64,000 nt of DNA. It comes from Cyanophora paradoxa. Its lineage: Eukaryota; Glaucocystophyceae; Cyanophorales; Cyanophoraceae. The DNA lies in the NCBI GenBank assembly GCA_004431415.1, contig QPMI01000062.1, forward strand, positions 530,339 through 594,338. The letters are read 5' to 3'. Of this stretch, positions 23,701 through 36,683 are shown in pieces. Every line of letters starts with the position of its first letter. Within the stretch, counting starts at the first letter, position 1. A program made the position numbers and the translations under genes. Below the pieces are notes generated by a model that saw nothing but the letters and a program-made list of their open reading frames with translations, did no database searches and was not told the DNA's origin.

Positions 23701-26700
23701 ATGAGCTCCTCGAGGACGGGGCGGAGGTCGAAGGGGATCGCCTCGAGCTCGATCTTGCCCGCCTCGATCTTGTGCAGGTCCAGCAGGTCTGCCGGGCCGG
23801 CGCGGTGAGGCGGGGAGGGAGAGAGGAGGGGGGCAAAGGCGCGCCGTTCACGATGACGAGCATCTGGGCGGGGCGGGGCGCGTGAGGGGGATCTGGGGCG
23901 GGGGGCGGGCGGGGCGGGGCGGGCCTGCTCAGAGCAGGTGTGGATGGCGTGGCTGAGCTCGCGCTGCTCCTCGTCCAGCGCCGTCTCCCCCAGCAGCTCC
24001 CCCAGCCCCAGCACCCCGTTCTGCCCGCGAGCTCAGACGCGGCGCGGGAGGCTCCAGTGCTGCCGGGGCACCAGAGGCGTGCGCAGCTCGTGGATGGTGT
24101 ACGCCTGCGCACGCGGGCCGCGGAGCGTCAGCGGGGCGACGGGCGGGGCGGGCGGCGAGGAAGCGGCGATACTAAAGATGCTTCAGCAGCTAAAGACGCA
24201 CGAGGAACCTGCTCTTGGTCTCGTTGATCGCCTCCGCCTCGATGCGCCGCCGCTTCTCCGTGATGTCCTGGCAGACGAAGTGAGGCGCGGGAGGGAGGGG
24301 CAGGCCGGAGAGGCCGCTGGGGCGCCGGGCGCCTGCCCGATGGCGACGGCGCCGATGACGGCGCCGCGGGCGTCGCGGCGCGGCGTGGCGGAGAGGAGCA
24401 GGCGGAGGTCGTCGCTGGTCGGGGGCACGCGGAGGCAGAGCTCGGCGGGGGGCGCCCGCGCCGCCTCCTCGCCCCCGCGCAGCGCGCGCGAGAAGAGCGC
24501 CTCGGCGGCCGCGCGGTCCTCGGGGGCCACCAGCTCGAGGAGCCCCCGCCCGAGCATCCGCCCTGCGGTCCGCCCCGCATCGGCCGAGGGGTGATCGCAA
24601 GCCCGAGGGGAGGAGCGCTCGCCCTCGGGGATGCCGGTGAGGCGGGCGGCGGCCCAGTTCCAGCCGGCCACGCGCAACTCCAGGTCCACGATGAAGATCG
24701 GCGCCCCCGCTGTGCCGCCGCCGCCTCAGAGGCGGCGGGGCAGGGGCGGGGGCGGGCGCGCCGGTCTCGAGGATGCGCTTCATGTCCTCGCTGGCAACGC
24801 GCGCCCGCCGCTCGCTCTCCACCAGCGCCCGCTCCATCGTCTGTGCACGCGCGCATGCCGCGTCGGACCAGGCGGCTACGAAAGGGGCCGGGCTGGGGCC
24901 GCGCGCCTTGCGCTGGGAGATGTCCCGCACGACCAGCACGAGCTGCGCGGCCGGCGACGGGCTCAGAGCCGGCGGGTGGGGCGGCACGGCGAAGCGGGCG
25001 GGCGCGCCAGCGAGCTCGCTTCGCCGTCGTACTGCATGCGCCCGACGGAGATCTCGACGGGGAAGCGCTGGGCCGCGTCGGCCGGGGCCGGCGGTGCACG
25101 CAGCGCCTCCACCTCGAGCACGGGGGGTCCCCCGCGGCCGGACGCCGCCAAGAACGACGACATGGCCGTCGTGTACTGCGGGCGCGGTGGGCGAGCCGGT
25201 GACGAGCGCGGGGCGGGGCGGGGCACCTCGGGGGCGAAGTAGTCGAGGACGGAGGCGGGGGCGCCGGCGCCGGGCCCCTCCCGCTCGCCGGCGCCGGGCG
25301 CGGGGTTGATCTCGCTTGGCCCAGTGCGGAACATCGCGCGCGCGCTCTCGTTCATGTGCGCCACCGACCCGTCGGGCCGCACGACGAGCAGCGCGTCCGA
25401 GATGCCGCCCATGATCTGAGCAGGGGCCGGCGTGAGCTCGAGGGGCCGCCGGCCTCGCCGCCGGAGCGGCGCGAGCCGGTCGGGGCGGGCCCGGATGGCG
25501 TGCTTCATCTTGGCGAAGGCCTCGCCCACCTGCGAGGCCGGCCGCCAGCCGCCGCTGAGCGCCGCGTCTCGGGCCGCGAGGGGCGCCGGGCGGACGTCAC
25601 CTGGTCCAGCTCTCTGATTAAGGAGGCCGGCCGCGCGCTGCTCTCTACCTCCGCTTCCGGCGGCGGCGCCGAGGGCGCAGGTGCAGGTGAAATAGCGATC
25701 GGCAAGGCGGGCAGCGAGGGGCGCCGGACGGAGGGCGGCAGGTCGGCGGAGGTGGCGAGCAGGACGGTGGGGGCGTCGGCGCCGGCGGGCTCCGGCGCCA
25801 CTGGATATGTGTGCGAGGATGGACCGCGGGCGGCGTCAGAGGGCGGCCAACTGCCGGGCACGAGGCCCGACCCGCGGCGGCTGAGCTGCGGTCCCGCGGG
25901 GGCGGCGCCTGCGCCGCGGCCGGGGGACGCGGGAGCTCCGCCACCAGCCGGAGGGCCAGGGCGGGATCTGCGGCGGGCCGGTGAGCGGCGGCGGCGGCAT
26001 GCGGAGACGGGGGCCGGGGCGCGCGGCTTGTGGGCCGCGTTGTGGGAGTCCGAGAGGTCGAAGAAGGAGATGCGGTCGAGCTCGTCCCGGAACCGCCGCA
26101 TCGCCCGCCGCACCTGCCGCCGGGCTGCAGTGAGTGGCCCCCGCCCCGCGGGGGGCCAGGCACGGCGCGGGCAGAGACGGGAGCCGGACGCGGACACCTC
26201 GAAAACGACGAAGGCGCCGAGGAGGAGCGCCAGACCGCAGGAGACGCTCGAGACGATCGCATTTGCAACCGTCAGCCGCCGCACGTTCCCCGTGATGTCT
26301 GAACCGCCCCTGTCAGACTCGAGATTGCAAAGCCGAAGACCGAAAAGCTCAAAAGGGCGCGCCGCGCTCGGGGGCGGCGACGGCAACGAGGAGGCTCAGG
26401 GTGAGGGTGTCGTTGAAGGTGCCCAGGACCTTGACCCAGCGGCCCACGAAATCCTCCTTCCCCACCTTGAAGCTCAGCGCCTGCGCGCCGGGCGGAGAGG
26501 CGGTCAGGCTCGGGCCCGGGGCGCGCGGGGCGAGCAGATCTAGAACTAGACCTAGAGGGCCGGGGTGGGGCGCGCGTTCTCCTCGTCGAAATCAACGAAG
26601 GCGGCGGGGTCGAGGCTCGCGTTGCCGGGCAGCTCGTGCACGTCTCCGGGGAGGGCACTGAGCAGAGCCCGTAGCTCCGGGTCCGCCAGCTCGGCCGTCG

Positions 26701-28402
26701 GCACGAACTCTCTGCTCGGTCTCTGGCCCGGCACCAGCGGGACAGGGCGCACCAGGATCTCCGGGTTCTGCCGAGGGTCTCAGTTGCGATCGCGGCGGGG
26801 CGAGTTGCGCGGGCGGGCCCGCCGCGCACCCGCCAGCCGATGGCGCGGCGGGCCCCCGTGTCGTCGTCGGCCACGATCGCCGTGAAGCCTGCACGCACGG
26901 CCGCTCACGGGGCGGGGGATGCCTGAGGGCCGGGGGCGGGGCAGGCGGAAGCGGGCCGTTCTCGGCGACCCGCACGGAGGCGAGGTACTCGGAGACGCCG
27001 AAGGACTGGAAACCCATCGCAAACTGCGCCAGCCCGCCCGCCGCCCGCCGCCGCCGTCAAGAGATGCAGACTTGGATCGGGGTGCGGTGCCGGGGCGGGC
27101 CACGGCCTTGAGGCCCTCGCTGCCGTTGGTGCCGGCGGGCCGCGAGCGATCGGGCGGCAGGACTGCGCTCGGGGTGCCCGAGGGGGAGGCCCCGCCGCCG
27201 TGACTGAAGATCGGCATAGCGTAGAGAAAGCCGACGTGGCCCATTACGAATGGAAAGACGGGGGTCCAGATGGGCGCCCCGCGTGCTGCGGCGGTCGTGT
27301 AGTAGGGAAGCACCCTGACGTCATACGAGATGTTGCGGACGACCTCGAAGGCGGCCAGCGCGCCCGTCGCACGATCCACGTACGACAGGATGCGGTCCAC
27401 GACCTGCCCCCCCCGCCGAGTCCACTGTTACGACCGCGAGGGCGCCGGCGGCGCTTCGGCAGCGCCTCTGAGCGCATGCACCTGGGAGCCGGTGGCGGCG
27501 GAGGCCGTGGCGTTGATACGGGACTCAGTCACGCTGATTGGAAGGGCGGTGTAAGCAGCAGACAGCAGCGAGCGGGGGCGGGGAGCGGGCCGCGCCTGAT
27601 GGGGTGGAGGGCCTGCGGGTGCGCCTTGAGGAACTCCGGCCCCTCGCGTCTCACGAGGAGGGCCTCGTGGTTCGGGAGCGCCAGGCTGTAGTAATCAAAG
27701 GCGAAGCCAGGGACGAGCAGCTCGGAAATATAAGTCGCCAATATCTCCTCGAAGTTCGCCGAAGAGACGGTCTCCTCGTCGCCTACTGAGGCGCGAACGG
27801 CATTGCTGGCCCTTCCCACCGGCCCCGGCGTCAGTGAAGGCGCGGGCGATAGGGGCCGGCGCTCGATTGCTGCGCGTGTTCACCGCGCTGCAGAGCGCTC
27901 CGTTCTGTTGAATAAAGACCCGACATGCTCCTGCAGACGGTACCCGGTCTGGTCGAGAAAGTAGGAGGACAGGCGCTCGGCGCTTCGTTCGGCGTAGCAG
28001 TTCGAGACGACCGTAATGATCTGCGTAAAAACGATCGGAGGCCACGAAGGGTGGACATTACACGTGCAAGGGCGTCGACAAGAGCGCGCGAGACCCTTAA
28101 GCAGAGCCGCCGGGCGCTGAAAGAAGCGCATAGGGGCACCATATAGGCAGTGCTGAGCTGCAGGCGAGCGAGCGCGAGAGCGCCCTAGGCCTGCATGCGC
28201 TTACGCGCACCACGGTCGAAGAGATAAGCAAGCAGAGGAGAGCTACGCGAAGGAAGCTTCAGGCAAAAGCACGGCGGTACGCGTACGACCTAGCGCGGGA
28301 CGCGTAAAGCGAAGGGGACATGGACGCACCGGGGAAGATGGCGGAGACCAAGCCGACGCGGGCTGTCCTTCCGCGCAGGCGCCGCAGGAAGCCTCTCATC
28401 AT
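20710..28402 (-). CDS. Membrane hybrid sensor histidine kinase, copy 2
   Basis: This copy has the same architecture as copy 1: signal anchor ([11 protein letters not shown]), dCache-like domain (27.9-26.56 kb), membrane segments (26.2-26.45 kb), PAS 1 (25.43-25.0 kb), PAS 2 (24.8-24.2 kb), HisKA with HELRTPL (about 24.09 kb), HATPase (23.33-22.83 kb, N, G1 and G2 boxes kept), degenerate receiver (22.55-22.0 kb) and receiver (21.5-20.71 kb) with LLAKPV and a C-terminus [11 protein letters not shown]. One part of the sensor is abnormal. Where copies 1 and 3 read [16 protein letters not shown], this copy has a TAA at 27428-27430 in the inherited frame and a run of eight G. A 57-nt GTGCAT...AACAG intron would bypass it. 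So the gene is either functional with a new intron or damaged in the sensor domain. Confidence 0.82.
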
Positions 28403-28463
28403 TCGGATTTTTGCTCGTGCGCTCCCAGCCGCTTTTGTCTTGCAAATTCAAGTATATATATCC

Positions 28464-28495
28464 GTACCCCCTGGTGTTGAAGTTTGCGTACCCCC
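28464..28495 (-). promoter_or_regulatory. Paired GTACCCCC promoter boxes, kinase copy 2
   Basis: Two boxes at 28464-28471 and 28488-28495 lie 62 and 86 bp upstream of the start. TATATATA (28453-28460) lies between the boxes and the start codon, as a TATA-like element would on the minus strand. Confidence 0.5.
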
Positions 28496-28949
28496 GGATC
28501 CAACGTGACTCAGTGAATCTAGTTGTAGCACCTAACGCCCTCGGGTGGCGCTGTTTGGAGGCAAGGTATAAGGGGACAGGGGTAGCAGCATTGGCCCGGA
28601 GTCCGGTGGGGCGCCGATCTTTCCCGGAGTCAGGCATGGGGAGCAGTAATACTATGATAGTGGTGTGAGATCAAAATACGTAGTACGAGTTTTTTTGGGG
28701 GTGTAAAGCGTGACTTGGCGGGGGTCTATGAATGATGATCCGTATTCGGGATCGCTTATCTAGCCTCGACTAGCAGGCGGAATACAGGAGCCGATCAGCA
28801 CCAGGAATGCGCTGTGTGGGTGGTGGGGGGGGGGGGGGGGGAAAGGGGGGGGGGGTTCGGGTCGGGCAGCTTAGCTAGCAATGCCGAAGCTAGCAGTCGC
28901 GGCAACGCGCCAGGACAGCGCCAGGACAGATGCGCAGGGCGTCCCATGA
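28496..28949. other. Intergenic region between kinase copies 2 and 3
   Basis: About 450 bp without a gene. It includes a G17 run (28825-28841) followed by AAA and G11 (28845-28855), a likely G-quadruplex or assembly-sensitive tract. Confidence 0.55.
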
Positions 28950-29107
28950 CTACAGTGGCCGCGGGGCCCCTGCGCCGGGCTTGGGCCGGCGCCAGGTGGA
29001 GAAGCGCTCGACCGTCCCGAGAACGTCGTCCTTGCGCACCGGCCTGCGGGGCGGGGCGGGTCAGCGCGGGCTGCGGGGCGGGGCGGGGCGGCGCGCTTGG
29101 CGAGGAG

Positions 29108-29138
<31 letters not shown>

Positions 29139-32100
29139 AGCGACTCCGCCACCACGTTCGCCGTCAGCGCCTGCCCCGCCCCGCCTCGACCCGAGGGCGC
29201 AGCGCGGCACGCGGCGGGCGCGGGCGCACGACGATGGCGGAGGGCGGGCCCCCGTCTCCCCCGCCGCCTCCTGCCCCGCCCGTCAGCGCACCTGGCGCGG
29301 GGCGGGGCAGGCGGGGCGGGCGGGGCAGGGCGGGCCAGGCGGCGGATCTCGCGGGTGGCCCCCGTCCCGTCCAGCACCGGCATCTGCCCCCGGCCGGCGG
29401 CGTCACGGGGCCGGGGTACAGGGGCGCGGGCCTCGGGCGGGGGTACGCGCCTCCATGTCCATGAAGACGACGCGGTACGGGGCCTCGCCCCGCGCCGCCC
29501 TGCGCCCCGTGAGGCGGGGCGCCCGGGGCGCGGGCGTGGGCGCGGGCGGGGCAGACCGGGCGCGGACGCGGTCGAGGGCCTCGGCGCCGTGGACGGCCTC
29601 GTCGCACGCGAGGCCGCCCTTCTTCAGCAGCGACGCGCACACCTTCCGGCTGCCGGCGGGTCAGGGCCGGCGGCGGGAGGCGCTGGACCCGAGGGCTGCG
29701 GGCGGGGCGGGGCGGGCGGGGCGGGGCGGGCACTTGAGGTCCACGTCGTCGACGACCCTGCGCCGGCGCGTCGGCTAAGGCGGCGGCGGCGGCGGGGAGC
29801 GGGGGGCCGGCGCACAGGATCCCCGGCTGCTCGGCCGGCCGCTCCGCCGCCTCCGGCGCCCCCGGCGGGGCCCGCAGGTCGGAGACCCCCGCCCCCGCGC
29901 GCCCTCCGAAGCCGCCGCCTCGCGGTCGGGAGGGGCCGGCGGGGGCGGCGCCGGCTCGGGCGCCGCCGCGGGCAGCTCGGGCCCGGGCGGCGGCTCCGGC
30001 GCGCGCTCCTCTCCGGGCACGGCGGCCTCCCGCGGGGCCCGGGCGGGGGCGGCGGACCCGCGGGGGCCGCCGCGGGCGGCCGGGCGTCCGGCCGCACCTC
30101 GATCACCGCCGCCTCCGCCTTCGCCCGCGGAGCGCCCTCTTGCACGGTCCCGAGGCCGCCGCCCGCCCCGTCCGCCGGCGGAGGCGCCTCGGCCTCCGCC
30201 CCCACCTTTGCCTCGGCTTCCGGCCCGACCTTCGCCTCCGCGGGGGCCGGGGCGACGGCGTCGGCGGCAGCGAGGGCCTCGAGGGCGCGCTGGAGCGTCT
30301 TCACGAACTTGTGGTACCGCACCTGCGCACCGCCCGACAGTCAGCTTGGACAGGCCGGCGGCGGGGCGGGGCAGCGCGCACGGGCTTCACGAGGGGCAGC
30401 TCGGAGACGAGGGCGGGCCGGCCTCGCCCGGGGCGGCGCCAGGGTGCACTCCGGCGGGGCCTCGCTCGCGCACGCGCGGACCGAGGGCCGCCGCGAGGTC
30501 GAGCGCCGGCGGTGCGCGCGGGCGGAGCACGGGATGGGCGGCTCCATGTAGACCAGGGAGGCGGCGGCCGAGGCGGCGGCGGCGGCGACGGGGCGGCACG
30601 GGACCGACTCGTCGAGCACGAGAAGGGCGCGGGGCGGGCGCGGGACGGCCAGGGCGGGCGGCGGGTCGTCGGGGCGGCGGGTGCCGGAGGCGGGGCGGGG
30701 CCAGCCGGCGGCGCGCGCGTACTCGAGGACGATGACGGCGACCTCGGGTCCGGGTGGACGACCCAGAGCGGAGGGTACTCGGCGAGGCCGGCGGGGAGAG
30801 CGAGGCGGGCGGGTAGAGCGGTGGCTGCTCGTGCAGGTGCCGCCGCGGAGGCAGCGTGGCGAGCGACGGCGCGTCCTCCAGCCGCGCCGCCGCCGGCCCC
30901 GGCGCCACCTCCTCGTCCTCGGCCCCGTCCACGCCGGCGCCGCCGGGCGGCCCGCCGCACTCGCCGACCAGCGGGAGCGGCACCTGCGGGCCGGGCGGGT
31001 TGGGCTGGCGTGCGGGGCGGGGCGGGCCGGCGGGCGGGCCTCGACGGTGAAGGTGGAGCCGACGCCGGGGGCCGACTCGACGGAGACGGTGCCGCCCATC
31101 AGCTCCGCCAGGCGCTTCACGATCGGCAGCCCCATCCCCGTGCCCCCGTACAGCCGCGTCACGCTCTGGTCCGCCTGCGCCCCAGCGTCAGGGGCGGGGG
31201 CTGGGGCGAAGGGCGTGGGGGTACGCAGGGGCGCGCCTGGGCGTAGTCCTGGAAGATGCGGTCGATGCCGGCCGGTTCGATCCCCAGCCCCGTGTCCTTC
31301 ACCTGCCAGCGCGCTGTGGGCGAGGCGGAGGCGGGTGGGTAGACAAATGGGGCACGTCGATGTGGAGGCGCGTGTGGACGCGGACGAGAGCGGTGGCGGG
31401 CCCCGCGGGGAGCACCTCACAGGCCAGGATCACGTGGCCCTTGCGCGTGAACTGCGCCGGCTGAGGCGTGCAGGCGCCGGCGGGAGGGGTACAGCGGGAG
31501 GCGCGCCTTGATCCCGTTGTACGCGAGGTTCATGATGATCTGGCGGGGGGTCGGTGGGGTGGGGCGGGGCGGGACGGACGAGGCAAAACCGGCACCTGCC
31601 TGCGGCCGGAGTCAGGCGGGGCGTGAGACAGGGGCGGGGAGGGGGCGGGCTCACTTGAGGCGGCAGGGGTCGCCGACGAGGCGCGGGCAGCGTTCGCCCT
31701 CGCTCGGAGGCGGGATAAACGACGCCATCTCGATGCCCTGCGCGGGCGGACGAGCGGTGAGGCGGGGGCGGAGCGCCGGGCGGCTTTGAGGGACGGGCGG
31801 GGGGACCTTGGAGAACGCAGTCGGGGCCACGACCTGCCGGCGCCGGCGTGCACGTTAGGCGGCGGGTGGCGGGCAGCGGGAGGCGGGCTTGGGGAGTACG
31901 CCGGGCGCGCCTCGATGAGCTCCTCTAGGACGGGGCGGAGGTCGAAAGGAACGGCCTCGAGCTCGATCTTGCCCGCCTCGATCTTGTGCAGGTCGAGCAG
32001 GTCTGGCGGGCCGGCGCGGTGAGGAGGGGAGAGAGGGCGGACGGGGGGTACAGGCGCGCCGTTGACGATGACGAGCATCTGGGCGGGGCGGGGCACGTGA

Positions 32101-35100
32101 GGGGGATCTGAAGCGAAGGGCGGGCGGGGGCGGCCCCGCCAGACGGGCCTGCTCGGAGCAGGTGTGGATGGCGTGGCTGAGCTCGCGCTGCTCCTCGTCC
32201 AGCGCCGTCTCCCCCAGCAGCTCGCCCAGCCCCAGCACCCCGTTCTGCCCGCAGCCGCGAGCTCAGGCGGGGCGGGGGAGGGGCTCGAGTGCTGCCGGGG
32301 CACCAGGGGCGTGCGGAGCTCGTGAATGGTGTACGCCTGCGCGAGAAGGCCGCGGAGCGTCAGCGGGGCGACGGGCGGGGCGGGCGGCGAGGAAGCGGCG
32401 ATACTTAAGATGCCTTTGCTGCAATTAACGCACGAGGAACCTGTTCTTGGTCTCGTTGATCGCCTCCGCCTCGATGCGCCGCCGCTTCTCCGTGATGTCC
32501 TGGCAGAGGAAGTGAGGGCGCGGGAGGGAGGGGCAGGCCGGAGAGGCCGCTGGGGCGCCGGGCGCCTGCCCGATGGCGACGGCGCCGATGACGGCGCCGC
32601 GGGCGTCGCGGCGCGGCGTGGCGGAGAGGAGCAGGCGGAGGTCGTCGCTGGTCGGGGGCACGCGGAGGCAGAGCTCGGCGGGGGCCGCCCCCGCCGCCTC
32701 TTCGCCCCCACGCAGCGCGCGCGAGAAGAGCGCCTCGGCGGCCGCGCGGTCCTCGGGGGCCACCAGCTCGAGGAGCCCCCGCCCGAGCATCCGCCCTGCG
32801 GCCCGCCCCGCATCGGACCAGGGAGGAGGCGCAAGCGAGAGGGAAGGAGCGCTCGCCCTCGGGGATGCCGGTAAGGCGGGCGGTGGCCCAGTTCCAGCCG
32901 GCCACGCGCAGCTCCAGGTCCACGATGAAGATCGGCGCCCCCGCTGCGCCGCCGCCGCCTCAGGGGCGGCGCGGCGGGCGCGGCGGCGGGCGCGCCGGTC
33001 TCGAGGATACGCTTCATGTCCTCGCTGGCGACGCGCGCCCGCCGCTCGCTCTCCACCAGCGCCCGCTCCATCGTCTGTGCACGCGCGCATGCCGCGTCGG
33101 ACCAGGCGGCTACGAAAGGGGCCGGGCTGGGGCCGCGCGCCTTGCGCTGGGAGATGTCCCGCACGACCAGCACGAGCTGCGCGGCCGGCGACGGGCTCAG
33201 AGCCGGCGGGTGGGGCGGCACGGCGAAGCGGGCGGGCGCGCCAGCGAGCTCGCTTCGCCGTCGTACTGCATGCGCCCGACGGAGATCTCGACGGGGAAGC
33301 GCTGGGCCGCGTCGGCCGGGGCCGGCGGTGCACGCAGCGCCTCCACCTCGAGCACGGGGGGTCCCCCGCGGCCGGACGCCGCCAAGAACGACGACATGGC
33401 CGTCGTGTACTGCGGGCGCGGTGGGCGAGCCGGTGACGAGCGCGGGGCGGGGCGGGGCACCTCGGGGGCGAAGTAGTCGAGGACGGAGGCGGGGGCGCCG
33501 GCGCCGGGCCCCTCCCGCTCGCCGGCGCCGGGCGCGGGGTTGATCTCGCTTGGCCCAGTGCGGAACATCGCGCGCGCGCTCTCGTTCATGTGCGCCACCG
33601 ACCCGTCGGGCCGCACGACGAGCAGCGCGTCTGAGATGCCGCCCATGATCTGAGCAGGGGCCGGCGTGAGCTCGAGGGGCCGGCAGTGCGTGCGGGCGGC
33701 ACGGGGCGCGCCCGGATGGCGTGCTTCATCTTGGCGAAGGCCTCGCCCACCTGCGAGGCCGGCCGCCAGCCGCTGGTGAGCGCCGGGTCTCGGGCTAAGA
33801 TGAGCACTAGGTATGCACCTGGTCCAGCTCTCGAATCGAGGACGTGGGCCGCGCGCTGCTCTCTGGCTCATCCGGAGGCGCACCCGGCGGCAAAGGTGCA
33901 GGCGGGATATCGATCAGCGGAGCGGCGTGCGAGGGGCGCCGGACGGAGGGCGGCAGGTCTGCGGAGGTGGCGAGCAGGACGGTGGGGTCGCTCGCGGATT
34001 CCGGCGCCACGGGGTACGTGGCCGGGAAGGACGAAGCGCCATCGGGGGGCGGCCAGCTGGAGGGCGAGAGGCCCGGCCCGCGGCGGCTGAGCTGCGGTCC
34101 CCCAGGGGCGGAGCCTGCGCCGCGGCCGGGGGACGCGGGTGCTCCGCCACCAGCCGGAGGGCCAGGGCGGGATCTGCGGCGGGCCGGTGAGCGGCGGCGG
34201 CGGCATGCGGAGACGGGGGCCGGGGCGCGCGGCTTGTGGGCCGCGTTGTGGGAGTCCGAGAGGTCGAAGAAGGAGATGCGGTCGAGCTCGTCCCGGAACC
34301 GCCGCATGGCCCGCCACACCTGCCGCCGCGCCGGCGTGAGCGAGCTGCTCCAGCCCCGCGCAGAGCGGCGCGGGACCGGCACCTCGAATATGACGAAAGC
34401 GCTGAGGAGGATGGCCAACGCGCAGGAGACGCTCGAAACGATCGCGTTCGCCACCGTCAGCTGCTGCACGTTCCCCGTGATGTCTGCCCCGCCGGCGTCA
34501 GAGCCTTGAAACTCGGCGCCGCGAAGAAAGCAGGGGGCGCGCCGTGCTCGGGGGCGGCGACGGCGACGAGGAGGCTCAGGGCGAGGGTGTCGTTGAAGGT
34601 GCCCAGGACCTTGGCCCAGCGGCCCACGAAATCCTCCTTCCCCACCTTGAAGCTCAGCGCCTGCGCGCCGGGCGAAGGGGCGCTCGTGCCCGCGCCCAGG
34701 GCGCCAGGGCGGCGGAAAGGGCATCTAGATGTAGCCAGGGCGCGCGGGAAAGGGAATCAAGACTCTTCTCGCGCACGTTCTTCTCGTCGAACTCGTCGTA
34801 GGCGGCGGGGTCGAGGGTCGCGTTGCCGGGAAGCTCGTGCACGTCCGCGGGCAGCGCGAGCATCAGGGCCCGCAGCTCCGGGTCCGCCAGCTCGGCCGTC
34901 GGCACGAACTCATAGCTCGTCCCCTGCTCCGGCACCAGCGGGACAGGCCGCATCAGGATCTCCGGGTTCTGCCGAGAGTTTCGGCTGGGGGCGCGCGAGC
35001 TCCGCCGACCGGCCCGCCGCGCACCCGCCAGCCGATGGCGCGGCGGGGCCCCTCGATGTCGTCGGCCACAATTGCAGTGAAGCCTGCGCGGGCGGGCGAT

Positions 35101-36617
35101 CACGAGGCGGATGGTGCCCGGCCCGGGGAACGGGGCGGGTTGCAGCGGACCGTTCTCGGCGACCCGTACGGAGTCGAGGTACTCGGAGACGCCGAAGGAC
35201 TGGAACCCGATCGTCAACTGCCGGCGGCCGAGCGCCCCCCGCGTCAGTGGGGCCACAGGACGGGGCGGCAGCGCGGCGCCCGGACGCGCCACGCCTTTGA
35301 GGCCCTCGCTGCCGTTCGTGCCGGCGGGCCGCGGGGGATCAGGGGGCAAGACTACGGCCCCGATGCCCGGAGGGGAAGGGCCCCCGCCGCGACTGTAGAT
35401 GGGCGTCACATGGACGAAGCCGCTGCGTCCGAGCGCGAAGGGGAAGACGGGGGTCCAGATGGGCGCCCCGCTGGCGACGGCGCTCTTGTAAAAGGGGCGC
35501 TCCCTGACGTCGTACGGCTGGTCGAGGGCCACGTCGAAGGTCGCCAGCTCGCCCGTCGCCCGGTCCACGTACGACGTGAAGCGGTCCACGACCTGCACCC
35601 GCCGCCGCAGAGCGTCGGGGAACAAGGCTGCGAGGCCGGCGCCGGCGCATCTGAGCGCATGCACCTCGGAGCCGGCGGCGGAGGAGGCCGAGGCGTTGAT
35701 ACGGTACTCCACGACGCTGATTGGAATGCGGTGTCAGGCGCAGGCGTCGGCGGGCACGAGCGCAGGACGGGCGGCGCGCGCCTGAACGGAAGGAGGGCCT
35801 GCGGGTGCGTCCTCAAAAACTCCCGCGACTCGCGCACCACGTGAAGGGCTTCGCGGTTCGGGAGCCCTAGGCTGTAGTACTCGAAGGTTTCGGATCCAGG
35901 GACGAGCAGCTCGGAAAGAAAGTACACCATAATTTCCGGAAAGTTCGCCGAAGTGATGGTCTCCTCGTCGCCGACTGTGGCGCCAATGGCGGCGCTAGCC
36001 CTTCGCACCGGCCACGCCGTGACGGGGGCGTCAGTGAGGACGGATCGCAGGACAGAGCGAGGCTCGATCTACATCGCTCCGCGCACCGCGCTGCAGCGCG
36101 CTCCGTTTTGTCGAGTAACGATCCGATGTGCTCCTGCAGACGGTACCCGATCTGGTCGAGAAAGTAGGAGGACAAGCGCTCGGCGCTTCTCTCAGCGTAG
36201 GAGTTCGAAACGACTGTAATGATCTGCGCGGAGACGATTGGATACCATGCCAGGGTGATCGAACAAGCGCTTAAGCCAGGGTTATGGGACGAGGACAAGA
36301 GCGCGAGAGATCCCGAGCGTGCAGGCGCCCGGAGCACAATACGGAGCCGGCGCCCATGCATATGCCAGCGAGCGCGCGCGAGCGGCCTAGGCCTGCGCGT
36401 GCCCCTGGCCCCTGGCCACGCGCACCACAGTCGAAGAGACAAGCAAGAAGAGGAGAGCTGCGCACATGAAGGAAGCTTCAGGCACAAGCACGGCGGTGCG
36501 ATCTAGCGCGTACATAAACGCGTACGGCGAAGGGGACGTGGACGCACCGGGGAAGATGACGGAGACCAAGCCAACACGTACTTTCGTGCCCCGCAGACGC
36601 CGCAAGAAGGCTCGCAT
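28950..36617 (-). CDS. Membrane hybrid sensor histidine kinase, copy 3
   Basis: This is the third copy, with the cleanest reading frames in the sensor. Start [20 protein letters not shown]; anchor helix completed by [11 protein letters not shown]; dCache-like domain (36.1-34.76 kb) with [57 protein letters not shown] and [20 protein letters not shown]; membrane segments near 34.4-34.67 kb; HAMP-like linker; PAS 1 (33.66-33.2 kb); PAS 2 (33.06-32.46 kb); His[11 protein letters not shown] (about 32.32 kb) with [19 protein letters not shown] and [11 protein letters not shown]; HATPase (31.55-31.05 kb) with DTGLGI and GGTGMGLP; degenerate receiver (30.8-30.25 kb); receiver (29.75-28.95 kb). The C-terminus is [11 protein letters not shown]. 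The ligand is unknown; Cache domains usually bind small metabolites such as amino acids, organic acids or cytokinin-like molecules. Confidence 0.88.
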
Positions 36618-36683
36618 CGTTCCGAATGCGCTCGCGCAGCGCTAGCCGCGCCGGCGCCGTCTTCGTGGAAAGTGTTCGAATTC

